Origin: Burkholderiales bacterium
Lineage (GTDB): Bacteria; Pseudomonadota; Gammaproteobacteria; Burkholderiales; SG8-39
Direction of reading: 5' to 3'
Assembly: GCA_014860355.1 (NCBI GenBank)
Contig: JACZJV010000122.1
Coordinates: 1 to 60,609, forward strand
Length of the DNA stretch: 60,609 bases
Shown: one piece after another, positions 8,250-16,737 of the stretch
Position numbering within the stretch: position 1 is the stretch's first letter
How the letters are laid out: every line of letters starts with the position of its first letter
Made by a program: the position numbers and the translations under genes
The notes under the pieces: generated by a model
What the model was told of the DNA's origin: nothing
The model's input: the letters and a program-made list of their open reading frames with translations, nothing else
Database searches by the model: none

Positions 8250-9203
8250 TTACTTGTTCGCGGATACCTGGGACTCGGGTCTGTAGACCGGGGCCTGGTT
8301 GGATCGCTGTTCGCTGCGTGCCCCGAGGTAAATGGCGATCAGGAGCAGGACAAAGCCGGCAATTTGCAGGCTGGAAAAACCTTCGTCGAACAGAAGCAGC
8401 GCAAGCATGGCGGACCCTATGGGCTCCCCGAGTATGGCGAGCGCAATCAAGGTCGCCGAGACCCGCTTCAGAGCCCAGTTGAATGCGCTGTGACCCATCA
8501 GCTGGGGTCCTAGCGCGAGAGCAAGCATGAACAGCCAGGCCGAGGGCGAAAATCCCCATAAGGGTTCGCGCGCGATCAGCGCGAGCACTGCCAGCGCGAT
8601 CGCCGCAACGCTGTAGACGAGCCAGATATACGCAAGTAGCGACAGTCGGCGCCGCAGCGCCCGGCCGATCAGCAGATAGCCCGACACAGTGAACGAACCC
8701 AGCAGCGCCAGTGTATTGCCCAGGCGCGGATTCGCTTGGGCGAGGTCGGCTCCGCCTTCCGCGATAAAGATCAGAATGCTGCCGCAAAGTGCGAAACCGA
8801 TGGCGGCGGCCAGCTCCAGGCGCATACGCTCGTGAAACAAGACCATGGAAACGGCTGCAATCCAGATCGGATTGGTGGTCACCAGCGCCGTGCTGTTGGC
8901 TACCGAGGTATAGGCAAGCGAACTGATCCAGGTTGCGAAATGGGCCGCGAGCAGGAGGCCGGCGCCTATTGCAAGCAGCAGGTCGCGCTTGGTCAGCGCG
9001 CGCAGTTCCCCCGAGCGCGACGCCAGGGCGAACGGTGTGAGCAGAATCGATGCCAGCAGCAGTCGAACGGCGGCTATCGACAGTGAAGACACCCCGTCGG
9101 CCTGCGCGTAGCGGGTAAGAATCGAACTCGACGAAATGACCATGATGCCCAGGCCCAGGGCAACATATGCCCAGCGCCTGCTGAAGTTCCAATCCAAGGC
9201 CAT
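8250..9203 (-). CDS. EamA/DMT-superfamily membrane transporter
   Basis: A 317-aa protein with about ten hydrophobic helices arranged as two EamA repeats, the layout of the drug/metabolite transporter superfamily. The first repeat begins near MISSSSILTRYAQADGVSSL with the helix-loop VANSTALVTTNPIW; the second begins near LLGSFTVSGYLLIG and ends with LGEPIGSAMLALLLFDE, a signature of this family. It is convergent with the flavoprotein gene (19 bp apart) and faces away from the ABC operon, so it may export a metabolite or be unrelated. Substrate unknown. The C-terminus is hydrophilic (RSEQRSNQAP). Confidence 0.85.
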   Translation of the reverse strand: MALDWNFSRRWAYVALGLGIMVISSSSILTRYAQADGVSSLSIAAVRLLLASILLTPFALASRSGELRALTKRDLLLAIGAGLLLAAHFATWISSLAYTSVANSTALVTTNPIWIAAVSMVLFHERMRLELAAAIGFALCGSILIFIAEGGADLAQANPRLGNTLALLGSFTVSGYLLIGRALRRRLSLLAYIWLVYSVAAIALAVLALIAREPLWGFSPSAWLFMLALALGPQLMGHSAFNWALKRVSATLIALAILGEPIGSAMLALLLFDEGFSSLQIAGFVLLLIAIYLGARSEQRSNQAPVYRPESQVSANK

Positions 9204-9650
9204 CGCTGTCCCGGGGTCTAGGAGCGCGTGCGGCCGTAAGCCGCGCGCTGATATGAGCGCGAATTGACGCTGTTCCGCTCTGCCAGGGTTCGGAACCGAT
9301 CTCCGAATACGTCTGGTTCGAGCGCCTGGTCTAGATTTATCATATTGATTATTCTTAATTTATTCGTAAAAGGTGCGGCCAAAGCAAATCCGGGCAGCCG
9401 GTCCTGGTTGCAGCGATATGCAGGGAACCGGTGGCGGGCCGTACCCGAACCACATCCGGTCGCGGCTGCGCGCCATTGTGGCGTTTGTGCAAAAAAAGCG
9501 CGAGTCATTTGAAACCGCATTCTCCACATGGAGCCTGGATCATTTGCGCAGGAATGCGCCTGGGCTCTCCCCCAAGATATATTGTAATGATATGTAATTT
9601 ATACAAATATAGCTGGCGGACTGCACGACTAGCCAATTCGGACGGAAGGG
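9204..9650. other. Intergenic region without a supported gene
   Basis: Divergent spacer between the EamA gene and the ABC operon. It contains AT-rich stretches near 9338-9372 and 9580-9620, plausible promoter or bending DNA. Short open frames here have no start-site or domain support, and I see no further operator copy. Confidence 0.5.
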
Positions 9651-9679
9651 TTGACAAAAAAAAACCATGGGGCTAGCAT
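9651..9679 (+). promoter_or_regulatory. Sigma70-like promoter of the ABC-transporter/catabolic operon
   Basis: A perfect -35 TTGACA (9651-9656), a 17-base spacer and -10 TAGCAT (9674-9679) precede the LacI-type operator by one base. This predicts a start near 9686, inside the operator, and therefore repression by steric block. Confidence 0.78.
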
Positions 9680-9680
9680 T

Positions 9681-9698
9681 TGTGAAAGCGCTTTCTCA
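9681..9698. promoter_or_regulatory. LacI-family operator upstream of the ABC operon
   Basis: TGTGAAAGCGCTTTCTCA matches the palindrome at 5314-5331 in 17 of 18 positions and lies at the predicted transcription start of the plus-strand operon. The match links this operon to the LacI-family gene 4.2 kb away. Confidence 0.85.
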
Positions 9699-9778
9699 AC
9701 GAGAAGAGCAGGAACAGGGCTAGGACTGTATAAGAGCCTGCCTGCCCAGGCGGTCTGTCCAGCCTAAAGGAGGTGTCC

Positions 9779-9868
9779 GTGCAGGTTCGATTTCCAGCGA
9801 TCCGCGCCAAGCCAGCTATGCCGGATTTACGCTTTCCTAGCTACACGCGCCCTCGGCGGCGGTTCTAG
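9779..9868 (+). CDS. Possible 29-aa leader peptide ahead of the ABC operon
   Basis: GTG 9779 is preceded at five bases by AAAGGAGGTG, an essentially perfect Shine-Dalgarno and the strongest in this part of the window. The frame runs 29 codons to TAG at 9866. The product is very basic at its end (YTRPRRRF) and has no recognisable domain. It lies between the operator-controlled promoter and the first permease, so it could be a translated leader affecting downstream expression, a small protein, or chance. No attenuator hairpin with a T-run follows it. Confidence 0.4.
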   Translation: MQVRFPAIRAKPAMPDLRFPSYTRPRRRF

Positions 9869-9958
9869 CGGCGGCTGGACCATAGTGCGTCTGTCCATGC
9901 AGACCCGGCCAAGTTTCAAGCCAGGTGCGAACAGGTGGCGATCCGTGGAGGCGGGCGG

Positions 9959-10864
9959 ATGAGCTGGCGTAATGCCCTGCGCAACTCATTCGGGGAGCAG
10001 CAGCGTTTCATGCTGCTGTTGATCGCCCCGGCGGTAACGCTGTTGGTACTGTTTCAGGCGGTGCCGATTTTCATCGGCGGTAGCGCGAGTTTTCGGGACT
10101 GGATGTTGACCAACCCGAAGAAGACCTGGGTAGGCTTAGCGCAATACATAAGCGTGCTGACTGATCCGGCGTTCCTGGAAATCGTGCTGCCCAACACGTT
10201 CCTGTTTATGTTCGCGAGTGTCACCATTTCCCTGGCCTTCGGCATGGCGCTGGCATTGGCACTGAATCGCCCGTTTCGCGCGCAAAAAGTGGTTCAGACG
10301 ATATTGTTGCTGCCGCTGATGGTGGCGCCGGTGATAGCCGCCATCATGATGCGCTGGATGTTCAACGACCAATTCGGGATCGTGAACGTCGTGCTGGAAA
10401 CCCTGGGCGGCGAACCCCGGGCGTGGCTGGTCGATCGCTGGTCGGCATTCGCGATCATCGTACTCACAGATTGCTGGCTCTGGATACCGTGGTTTGCGCT
10501 GCTGCTGCTGGCGGGATTGCAGAGCCTGCCGAAATCGCCCTTTGAGGCCGCGGCGATCGACGGCACCACGCCCTGGCGCGTATTTCGTCACCTTACAGTC
10601 CCCATGCTGCGTCCGGTGATCATCGTCTGCATTGTCATCCGCTCGATCGATGCATTCCGAACCTTCGACATCGTCTGGGCACTGACCGGCGGCGGACCCG
10701 CGCGCCAGACCGAACTGTTCAGCATCTACGCCTACGAGACAGCCTTTGTATTTCTCGATTTTGGCAAGGGATCGGCGGCGGCAATCACCGGCGGCCTGAT
10801 CATATTGGTGGTTGGGCTGCTGCTCTACCGCATTCTCGACCACGTGAGGAAAGTGTCCCTGTGA
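9959..10864 (+). CDS. Sugar ABC transporter permease (MalF/UgpA type)
   Basis: A 301-aa inner-membrane permease of the carbohydrate uptake (CUT1) family with about six membrane helices and the binding-protein-dependent transport signature around SPFEAAAIDGTTPWRVFRHLTVPML, the loop that docks on the ATPase. ATG 9959 is chosen over upstream GTG 9935 because GGAGG lies seven bases before the ATG. It is the first large gene of the operon and overlaps the next permease by four bases. With that permease, the binding protein and the ATPase it forms a complete importer. Confidence 0.9.
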   Translation: MSWRNALRNSFGEQQRFMLLLIAPAVTLLVLFQAVPIFIGGSASFRDWMLTNPKKTWVGLAQYISVLTDPAFLEIVLPNTFLFMFASVTISLAFGMALALALNRPFRAQKVVQTILLLPLMVAPVIAAIMMRWMFNDQFGIVNVVLETLGGEPRAWLVDRWSAFAIIVLTDCWLWIPWFALLLLAGLQSLPKSPFEAAAIDGTTPWRVFRHLTVPMLRPVIIVCIVIRSIDAFRTFDIVWALTGGGPARQTELFSIYAYETAFVFLDFGKGSAAAITGGLIILVVGLLLYRILDHVRKVSL

Positions 10865-11694
10865 GCGCGCCGCAACGCGGATTTTGGGATTCCCTGGCTC
10901 CCGGTGCGCGGCGCGCCTTTTTCGGTCTGGTGCTCGCCGCCGTGTGCTTCCTGTTTGCCTTTCCTGTTCTTTGGCTGATGCTTACCTCGCTGCGCCCGGA
11001 ATCGGGTGTCTACTATGTTCACAAAGGGCTCGAATTCACCCTGGACAGCTACAAGCAGATATTCAGCGATGAACGACTGGTGAACGCGTTCATCAACAGC
11101 GGCGCGATCGCCACCCTGGCTACTTTCTTTTCGCTGCTGGTCACGGTGTCCAGCGGCTACATGCTGTCTCGCTTTCGCGGGCGTATTGCCTCGACCTGGT
11201 TCGGCGTCATCTACGCGATGCGCTGCGTGCCCTACATCACCTGGGTGCTGCCGCTCTATTTCGTTGTGCAAAGCTACGGTGTCTATGACACGTATATCGG
11301 TCTGCTGTTGCCGCACATCGCCGTGCACATTTGCTTCTTTTCCTGGCTGATGAAGGGCTTCTTCGACGGTATCGATCCTTCGATGGAGCATGCGGCGCTG
11401 ATCGACGGTTGCACCCGCTGGGGCGCGTTCTATCGCGTCGCGCTGCCTTCGGCGATCCCGGCCATTTCGGCGCTGACGGTGTTGTGCTGGCTGTTCACCT
11501 GGAACGAATTCCTGTTCGCACAGATACTCACCGGCCGCAATACGCCGGTAATTACCGTAGTGATGTCGCAGTTCGTGTCAGAGATGGGCCTGCAATGGAA
11601 CCTCATGAGCGCCACGGCCATACTCGCTCTGGTGCCGGCGTTCGTGTTGACGCTGTTCGGGCAGAAATACGTAATACAAGGACTCAAGATTTAG
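10861..11694 (+). CDS. Sugar ABC transporter permease (MalG/UgpE type)
   Basis: The 277-aa second permease of the CUT1 importer, beginning at GTG 10861 within the GTGA overlap with the first permease, which indicates translational coupling. It has about six helices; the ATPase-docking loop reads EHAALIDGCTRWGAFYRVALP, and the helix motif WLFTWNEFLFA is characteristic of MalG-like subunits. The C-terminus GQKYVIQGLKI is typical of the family. It is followed by a 95-bp spacer and the binding-protein gene. Confidence 0.9.
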   Translation: MSAPQRGFWDSLAPGARRAFFGLVLAAVCFLFAFPVLWLMLTSLRPESGVYYVHKGLEFTLDSYKQIFSDERLVNAFINSGAIATLATFFSLLVTVSSGYMLSRFRGRIASTWFGVIYAMRCVPYITWVLPLYFVVQSYGVYDTYIGLLLPHIAVHICFFSWLMKGFFDGIDPSMEHAALIDGCTRWGAFYRVALPSAIPAISALTVLCWLFTWNEFLFAQILTGRNTPVITVVMSQFVSEMGLQWNLMSATAILALVPAFVLTLFGQKYVIQGLKI

Positions 11695-11789
11695 GCGCAG
11701 CCCTATGGGTGTGGAGGCACGCCTGGCAAGTGCTGTTTCTAAAGGCAGTAAAGACGGTGGCAATTTCACGCAACGCTTAGGAGGAAGAC

Positions 11790-13088
11790 ATGATCAATGC
11801 AAGACATCGGGTGGCAGCCAGCATCGCTGGACTCGCCCTGCTCGTCGGCGGTACGGGCGGCGCGATCGCGCAGCAGAAGGAATTGCGTATCGCGTATCAG
11901 CCGAATCCCATCCAGGATACTTCCATCGAAATGATGGAGAAGTGGGGCGCGAAGAACAACATAAAGATCGTCAAGGTGCCGAACTCCTACGGTGTATACG
12001 TTGAAAAGATGACGGCATCGTTGACCTCGGGATCTGATCAATACGACGTTATTTGGCACAACGACGACTGGGGGCAGCTGTGGGCGCACCTGGTGGAACC
12101 GATGGACGACGTTGCCGGGCTGAAGTATGCGGATCCCTGGAGCAATGACCCCGTCATCTTCAACAACAAGGACGGCAAGATCACGGTGGTTCCGATGGGC
12201 CAGACCATAGGCGCGTTGTTCTATCGCACCGACCTGATCAAGCCGGCGCAGCTGCCCAAGACCTGGGCCGAACTCGTGGCGCTGAGCAAGAAACTGCAGG
12301 CCGAGAAGAAGGTCAAGTACGGTTATGTCGGCGCCATGGCCATGAACACAACCTGGTTTTCTTTCTTCTGGTCCATGTGGAACAATAACTGCGACGTACT
12401 GCTGCCGCTATTCGAGCGCAGCAACGCAGTCCTTGCCAAGAACGACTGGAAGGCAGGACTGGATCAGCCGTGTATGCGCCAGGTGGCCGAGTTCTGGTGG
12501 GACGCGTTGCACAAGGACAAGATCGTGCCGCCGGGTATGCCGAGCTATGGCCGCAACGAGGCGAACGCGGTGTTTACCGCGGGCGATGCCGCAATCACCG
12601 TGGCGGACACGACGTACTGGGGCGAATTCAACAACCCTGCCAAGTCCAAGGCGGCGGGCAAGGTTGCCATCGCCGGGTTCCCCTCCGGGCCGATGAGCAC
12701 GAAGCCCTCCGTTGTCTGGAACGAGATCTGGGGATGGGCGATTCCGAAGTCGATTCCCGCCGAACGCAAGGCGCTGGCCAAGAAGATGCTCTCGGCCATG
12801 ATGGAAGACAAGGAAGGGCAGATCGCGCTGTGGAAGAAGACCGGCGTCCCGCCGCCGAATAAGGATCTGTGGGCGGAGATCGCCAAGACGGACCCCAATA
12901 TGCGGGAAATGCAGAAGTACTACCTGGACAATCCGAACAAGGTCCATTCCGCTTTTTACTTTGAAAAATGGCCCGCGGTGCACAAGGCCTATTCCGATGC
13001 GCTGGTCAAGGCGGTTACCGGCAAGCGCGAGGACATCCCCAAGGCGCTGGCCGAAGGCGCGGTGAACGTGCATAACGCGGCAAAGTAG
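11790..13088 (+). CDS. Sugar ABC transporter periplasmic binding protein
   Basis: A 432-aa extracellular solute-binding protein family 1 member. The signal peptide runs to about residue 28 (VAASIAGLALLVGGTGGAIA), and the mature protein begins QQKELRIAYQPNP. It contains the cluster-1 signature YDVIWHNDDWGQLWAHLVEPMD and many Trp and Tyr residues suited to stacking on sugar rings. An AGGAGGA Shine-Dalgarno precedes the ATG. A strong hairpin 16 bp after the stop may protect this part of the transcript, as is common for binding-protein genes that need higher expression. The ligand is unknown; a uronic-acid glycoside is suggested by the downstream enzymes (inference). Confidence 0.9.
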   Translation: MINARHRVAASIAGLALLVGGTGGAIAQQKELRIAYQPNPIQDTSIEMMEKWGAKNNIKIVKVPNSYGVYVEKMTASLTSGSDQYDVIWHNDDWGQLWAHLVEPMDDVAGLKYADPWSNDPVIFNNKDGKITVVPMGQTIGALFYRTDLIKPAQLPKTWAELVALSKKLQAEKKVKYGYVGAMAMNTTWFSFFWSMWNNNCDVLLPLFERSNAVLAKNDWKAGLDQPCMRQVAEFWWDALHKDKIVPPGMPSYGRNEANAVFTAGDAAITVADTTYWGEFNNPAKSKAAGKVAIAGFPSGPMSTKPSVVWNEIWGWAIPKSIPAERKALAKKMLSAMMEDKEGQIALWKKTGVPPPNKDLWAEIAKTDPNMREMQKYYLDNPNKVHSAFYFEKWPAVHKAYSDALVKAVTGKREDIPKALAEGAVNVHNAAK

Positions 13089-13103
13089 CAATTCTGATTG
13101 CAT

Positions 13104-13132
13104 CGTACCCGCCGGATTTCCCGGCGGGTACG
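13104..13132 (+). other. Intercistronic stem-loop between binding protein and ATPase genes
   Basis: A perfect 12-bp stem CGTACCCGCCGG / CCGGCGGGTACG with loop ATTTC. There is no T-run after it, so it is more likely an RNA-stability or partial-attenuation element giving excess binding protein over ATPase than a true terminator. Confidence 0.6.
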
Positions 13133-13153
13133 CAGCCGACGAGAGTGTTCGAG

Positions 13154-14248
13154 ATGAGTGAAATAGTATTGACCAAGCTGAACAAGCATTACGGCGGCAT
13201 GCATCATGCGGTCAGAAATATAGATTTGACGATAGGTGACAAGGAGTTCATTACCCTGGTGGGCCCATCGGGCTGCGGCAAGTCGACGACATTGCGCATG
13301 ATTGCCGGCCTGGAGGAGATCACCAGCGGCGAAATACGCATCGGCGGCACGCTCGTCAACCACCTGCCCCCTAGGGATCGCGATGTGGCGATGGTGTTTC
13401 AGAATTACGCGCTTTATCAGCACATGTCCGTCTTCGACAATCTGGCGTTCGGCCTGCGCAACAAGAAGGTCCCGGAAGCAGAAATAAAGAAGGCGATCCG
13501 CAACGCAGCGGACATACTCGGACTGGGCGAACTGATGCAGCGCAAGCCACGCCAGCTCTCGGGCGGGCAGCAGCAGCGCGTCGCGCTGGGACGATGCATC
13601 GTGCGCAACCCCAAGGTATTCCTGTTCGATGAGCCGCTGTCGAACCTGGATGCGAAGCTGCGCATTCAGATGCGCGTCGAGATCAAGCGCCTGCGGGCGC
13701 GGGTTCCCACCACTTCGGTGTTCGTTACACACGATCAGGTCGAGGCAATGACGCTGGGCGACCGCGTGGTGGTCATGAAGGACGGCTACATCCAGCAGTG
13801 CGGCACGCCGCTGCAGGTGTACGGCGAACCGGCGAACAAGTTCGTCGCCGGCTTTATCGGTTCGCCGTCGATGAATTTTTTCGAAGTCGGGATTCACGCG
13901 CAGGACGGAGAGCTGATTGCGCAAACCCCGTTTCTGCGGGCCCGCGTCAGCGAGCGGTACAAGGCCGCGCTTGCTGCATGGAATGGTCGCACCGTCATTC
14001 TCGGTGTCCGTCCCGAGCATTTGCGGGTCAATGCAAGCGATGTCGATCCAATCGGCAAGGTCGAGATCGAGGTGATCGAACAGCTCGGCTCGGAAATCCT
14101 TCTTGAGACACGCGCGGGCGACTTGAGTATGACGGTCGCGCGCGTCAATCCGCAATTGCCCGTGGCCGCAGGTGACGTGATTCAGCTGTCGGTACCCAGC
14201 GACCAACTGCATTTCTTTGACCCGGAAACCGAGAGCGCAATACGATGA
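13154..14248 (+). CDS. Sugar ABC transporter ATP-binding protein (UgpC/MalK type)
   Basis: The 364-aa ATPase of the CUT1 importer. Walker A GPSGCGKST, Q-loop VFQNYALY, signature LSGGQQQRVALGRC, Walker B VFLFDEPLSNLD and H-loop VFVTHD are all intact. A C-terminal regulatory OB-like domain (from about residue 240, with GVRPEHLRV) marks it as MalK/UgpC type. I use ATG 13154 (MSEIVLTKLNKHY); GTG 13145 is a less likely alternative. The stop overlaps the next gene's start by four bases (ATGA), so the uronate-dehydrogenase-like gene is translationally coupled to it. Confidence 0.92.
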   Translation: MSEIVLTKLNKHYGGMHHAVRNIDLTIGDKEFITLVGPSGCGKSTTLRMIAGLEEITSGEIRIGGTLVNHLPPRDRDVAMVFQNYALYQHMSVFDNLAFGLRNKKVPEAEIKKAIRNAADILGLGELMQRKPRQLSGGQQQRVALGRCIVRNPKVFLFDEPLSNLDAKLRIQMRVEIKRLRARVPTTSVFVTHDQVEAMTLGDRVVVMKDGYIQQCGTPLQVYGEPANKFVAGFIGSPSMNFFEVGIHAQDGELIAQTPFLRARVSERYKAALAAWNGRTVILGVRPEHLRVNASDVDPIGKVEIEVIEQLGSEILLETRAGDLSMTVARVNPQLPVAAGDVIQLSVPSDQLHFFDPETESAIR

Positions 14249-15078
14249 CACCATTTACTGAACCGACAAAGCTGCGGGTCTTGATTACCGGGGCCGCGGG
14301 CATCATCGGCATGTGCCTGCGCAACCATTGGCGCGGCCGCTATGGGCTCCTGCGCCTGGCCGATATCGCCGAACAGCGACCCGCGGACGCAGGCGAAGAG
14401 GTCCGCACCTTCGATATCCGCGATATCGATACGGTGGAACCGTGCATGCAGGGCATCGATTGCGTGGTTCACCTGGCCGGAGTTCCGGTGGAGGACTCCT
14501 GGGAGAAGGTGCTGCCGCTGAATATCGAGGGTTGCTACAACGTTTTCGAGGCGGCGCGCCGTCAGGGCGTGCGCCGAGTCGTATTCGCCAGCTCGAACCA
14601 TGCAGTCGGATATCATCGGCGCGAGAAATTCATCGACAATGCCGTGCAGCCGCGGCCCGATTCCCGTTACGGCGTCTCGAAGGTGTTTGGCGAGGCGCTC
14701 GGACGCATGTACGCGGACAAGTATGGCTTGTCAGTGGCGTGCCTGCGCATCGGCACATTTCGCCTGCCGGACCGCCCGGTCGAGTCGCGCCAGTTGCTGA
14801 CCTGGATCAGTCATCGCGACATGGCGCAGCTGGCGCGCCGCTGCGTGGAGCACGAGTCCTATCATTTTGTAGTGGCGTACGGCGTTTCCAACAATTTGCG
14901 CAGCCGCTGGGACAACTCCAGTGTGAAGTTCCTGGGCTACCAGCCGGAAGATGATTCCGAGGCCTACGCGGCTGAAATCCTGGCGCAGGGCGTGGCGGAG
15001 AATCCCGTAGCGGCGCAGTTTCACGGGGGGTTCTTTTGTCCCATGGAATTCGTCGGTACGACGGATCGCATTAGCTGA
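14245..15078 (+). CDS. NAD-dependent epimerase/dehydratase family protein, uronate dehydrogenase-like
   Basis: A 277-aa extended short-chain dehydrogenase. The nucleotide-binding motif is ITGAAGIIG, the catalytic serine region reads SSNHAVGYH, and the YxxxK pair lies in SRYGVSKVFGEALGRMYADKYG. SSNHxxG(Y/F) and VSKxFGExLxRxYADKYG are the pattern I associate with uronate dehydrogenases, which oxidise D-galacturonate or D-glucuronate to aldarolactones using NAD+. Other sugar oxidoreductases of this fold remain possible. It is coupled to the ATPase gene and stands in an operon with a GH88 hydrolase and two DHDPS-type enzymes, supporting a uronate route. Confidence 0.78.
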   Translation: MTPFTEPTKLRVLITGAAGIIGMCLRNHWRGRYGLLRLADIAEQRPADAGEEVRTFDIRDIDTVEPCMQGIDCVVHLAGVPVEDSWEKVLPLNIEGCYNVFEAARRQGVRRVVFASSNHAVGYHRREKFIDNAVQPRPDSRYGVSKVFGEALGRMYADKYGLSVACLRIGTFRLPDRPVESRQLLTWISHRDMAQLARRCVEHESYHFVVAYGVSNNLRSRWDNSSVKFLGYQPEDDSEAYAAEILAQGVAENPVAAQFHGGFFCPMEFVGTTDRIS

Positions 15079-15121
15079 CGGAATTTTCAGTCAGTGTATC
15101 GGGAGAGACGGGAGACTAGAC

Positions 15122-15547
15122 ATGGCGAAGCGCGCCCACATGGACCTGTATTCGGTCGGGGACCACGGCGAGATTGCGAAAACGGTGAGCGAACACGACA
15201 TCTACGGCTTCGCCGGCATCGTCGGGGACTTCTACGCCGTGCACTTGAACGAGGAATTCGCCAAGACCACGCGGTTCGGCAAGCGCATCGCCCAGGGCGC
15301 GCTGTCGGTGGGATTCCTGTCCGCGGTGATGGGGCACATGGCGGCGCGCGCGCCCAATCCGGGTGCGGTGTCGCACCGTTACGACATTACATTTCGGGCA
15401 CCGGTCTACGCCGGCGACACCGTGACCGCGTGCCTCGATCTCGTCGAGAAGGATGAGGTCAACAATACCTGTATTTTCAAGGCGGAGGTTACCAATCAGG
15501 AAGGCGTCGTCGTTTCCGACGGTCGCACCTACCTGAAGGTTCTCTAG
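15122..15547 (+). CDS. MaoC-family hydratase-like protein
   Basis: A 141-aa single hot-dog-domain protein. Catalytic Asp and His lie in GDFYAVHLNEE, followed by RFGKRIAQGALSVGFLSAVMG. It is closely similar to the MaoC protein encoded at 2564-3013, sharing the order VSExD(I/V)Y, AG(I/V)xGDF and GKRIAxGAL. It precedes an acyl-CoA dehydrogenase gene by 19 bp. The likely role is reversible hydration of an enoyl-CoA produced by that dehydrogenase or destined for it; the acyl group is unknown. Confidence 0.83.
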   Translation: MAKRAHMDLYSVGDHGEIAKTVSEHDIYGFAGIVGDFYAVHLNEEFAKTTRFGKRIAQGALSVGFLSAVMGHMAARAPNPGAVSHRYDITFRAPVYAGDTVTACLDLVEKDEVNNTCIFKAEVTNQEGVVVSDGRTYLKVL

Positions 15548-15566
15548 GGACCGGAGAAATTTGACC

Positions 15567-16712
15567 ATGCTGTCGAACATGAACGAGGAGCAGGAAACGA
15601 TCCGCGCGGCGGTGCGCCGCTTTGCCGAAGCGGAAATCGCGCCCATATCCGAGAAGCTCTGGGAAGAACAGCTGTTTCCATACGAAATCTGGAAGAAGGT
15701 GTGCGCGCTGGGATTCACCGGACTGCCTTATCCCGAGGAATACGGCGGCGGGGGCGGCAGCTGGATTTCTTTCGCCATCGTGTTGGAGGAACTCGCGCGC
15801 ATCGACTGTGCCGTCGCCAACTCGATCATGGCCAATTCCACCGTAGCCAGCCTGATCACCAACTTCGGCACGAGCGCACAGAAGGAGCAGCATCTGCGCC
15901 CCATCCTGGATGGCCGCAAGATCGGCTGCATCGGTCTGACCGAGCCCAATGCCGGATCAGACGCGGCCGGCGTGCAGACCCGCGCGGTGGAAACGCAAGA
16001 CGGCTGGTTGGTCAACGGTTCGAAAATCTTCATCAGCAACTCGGGCAACGACGTAACCGGGCCGGTGGTGATCGCCGCCGTCACCGGCAGGAAGCCGGAC
16101 GGCCGCAATGAGATCTCCAACCTGATCATGCCGCATGGCACGCCCGGTTTTACCTATGGCGGCAAGCTCAAGAAGATCGGCTGGCGGGCGTCCAGCACCC
16201 ACGGTCTGTTCTTCGAGGATTGCCTGCTGCCGCGTGAAAATCTGCTGGGCGAGCGCGGCGCGGGGCTGCGCCAGACGCTGGCGACGATCAATACCGGCCG
16301 CATCCTGATCGGCTCCATGGCTCTGGGCATCCTGCAGGGTTCGCTTGACCGCTCCGTCGCGTACATGAAGGAGCGCAACGCTTTCGGCAAGCCGATTGCG
16401 AGTTTTCAGGCACTGCAGTTCAAGATCGCCGACATGGCCACGCACGCCCATGCGGCGCGGCTGATGCTATACCATGCGGCGGAATTGAAGGAGCGGGGTA
16501 TGCCCTTTGATCAAGAGGCCTCGATGGCCAAGCTGTTCGCGACCGAAAAGGCCATGGAAGCAGCGCACCAGGCGATACAGATCCACGGTGGCTACGGCAT
16601 CATGAGCGAATACGCGGTGTCGCGCGCATTTGGCGACGCCAAGGTGCTGGAAATCGTCGAAGGGACTTCCGAGATCCAGCGCATGATCATATCGCGCCAG
16701 CTGCTTGCCTGA
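15567..16712 (+). CDS. Acyl-CoA dehydrogenase
   Basis: A 381-aa FAD-dependent acyl-CoA dehydrogenase introducing a 2,3-double bond into an acyl-CoA and passing electrons to ETF. Motifs: IGCIGLTEPNAGSDAAGVQT, the FAD-contact segment around WLVNGSKIFISN, RNAFGKPIASFQALQFKIADM, IQIHGGYGIMSEYAVSRAFGD and the C-terminal EIVEGTSEIQRMI, which carries the usual catalytic Glu. I use ATG 15567, preceded by CCGGAGAA; the TTG two codons earlier is less likely. Its neighbours (MaoC, CoA-transferase, MaoC) form an activation-oxidation-hydration set. Confidence 0.92.
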   Translation: MLSNMNEEQETIRAAVRRFAEAEIAPISEKLWEEQLFPYEIWKKVCALGFTGLPYPEEYGGGGGSWISFAIVLEELARIDCAVANSIMANSTVASLITNFGTSAQKEQHLRPILDGRKIGCIGLTEPNAGSDAAGVQTRAVETQDGWLVNGSKIFISNSGNDVTGPVVIAAVTGRKPDGRNEISNLIMPHGTPGFTYGGKLKKIGWRASSTHGLFFEDCLLPRENLLGERGAGLRQTLATINTGRILIGSMALGILQGSLDRSVAYMKERNAFGKPIASFQALQFKIADMATHAHAARLMLYHAAELKERGMPFDQEASMAKLFATEKAMEAAHQAIQIHGGYGIMSEYAVSRAFGDAKVLEIVEGTSEIQRMIISRQLLA

Positions 16713-16737
16713 ACCGTTCGCCGGCGAGTCCGCACGC

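Noticed and set aside
9218-9529. A 103-residue minus-strand frame upstream of the EamA gene
   Set aside because: No domain, no clear ribosome site, and it extends over an AT-rich stretch that looks regulatory.
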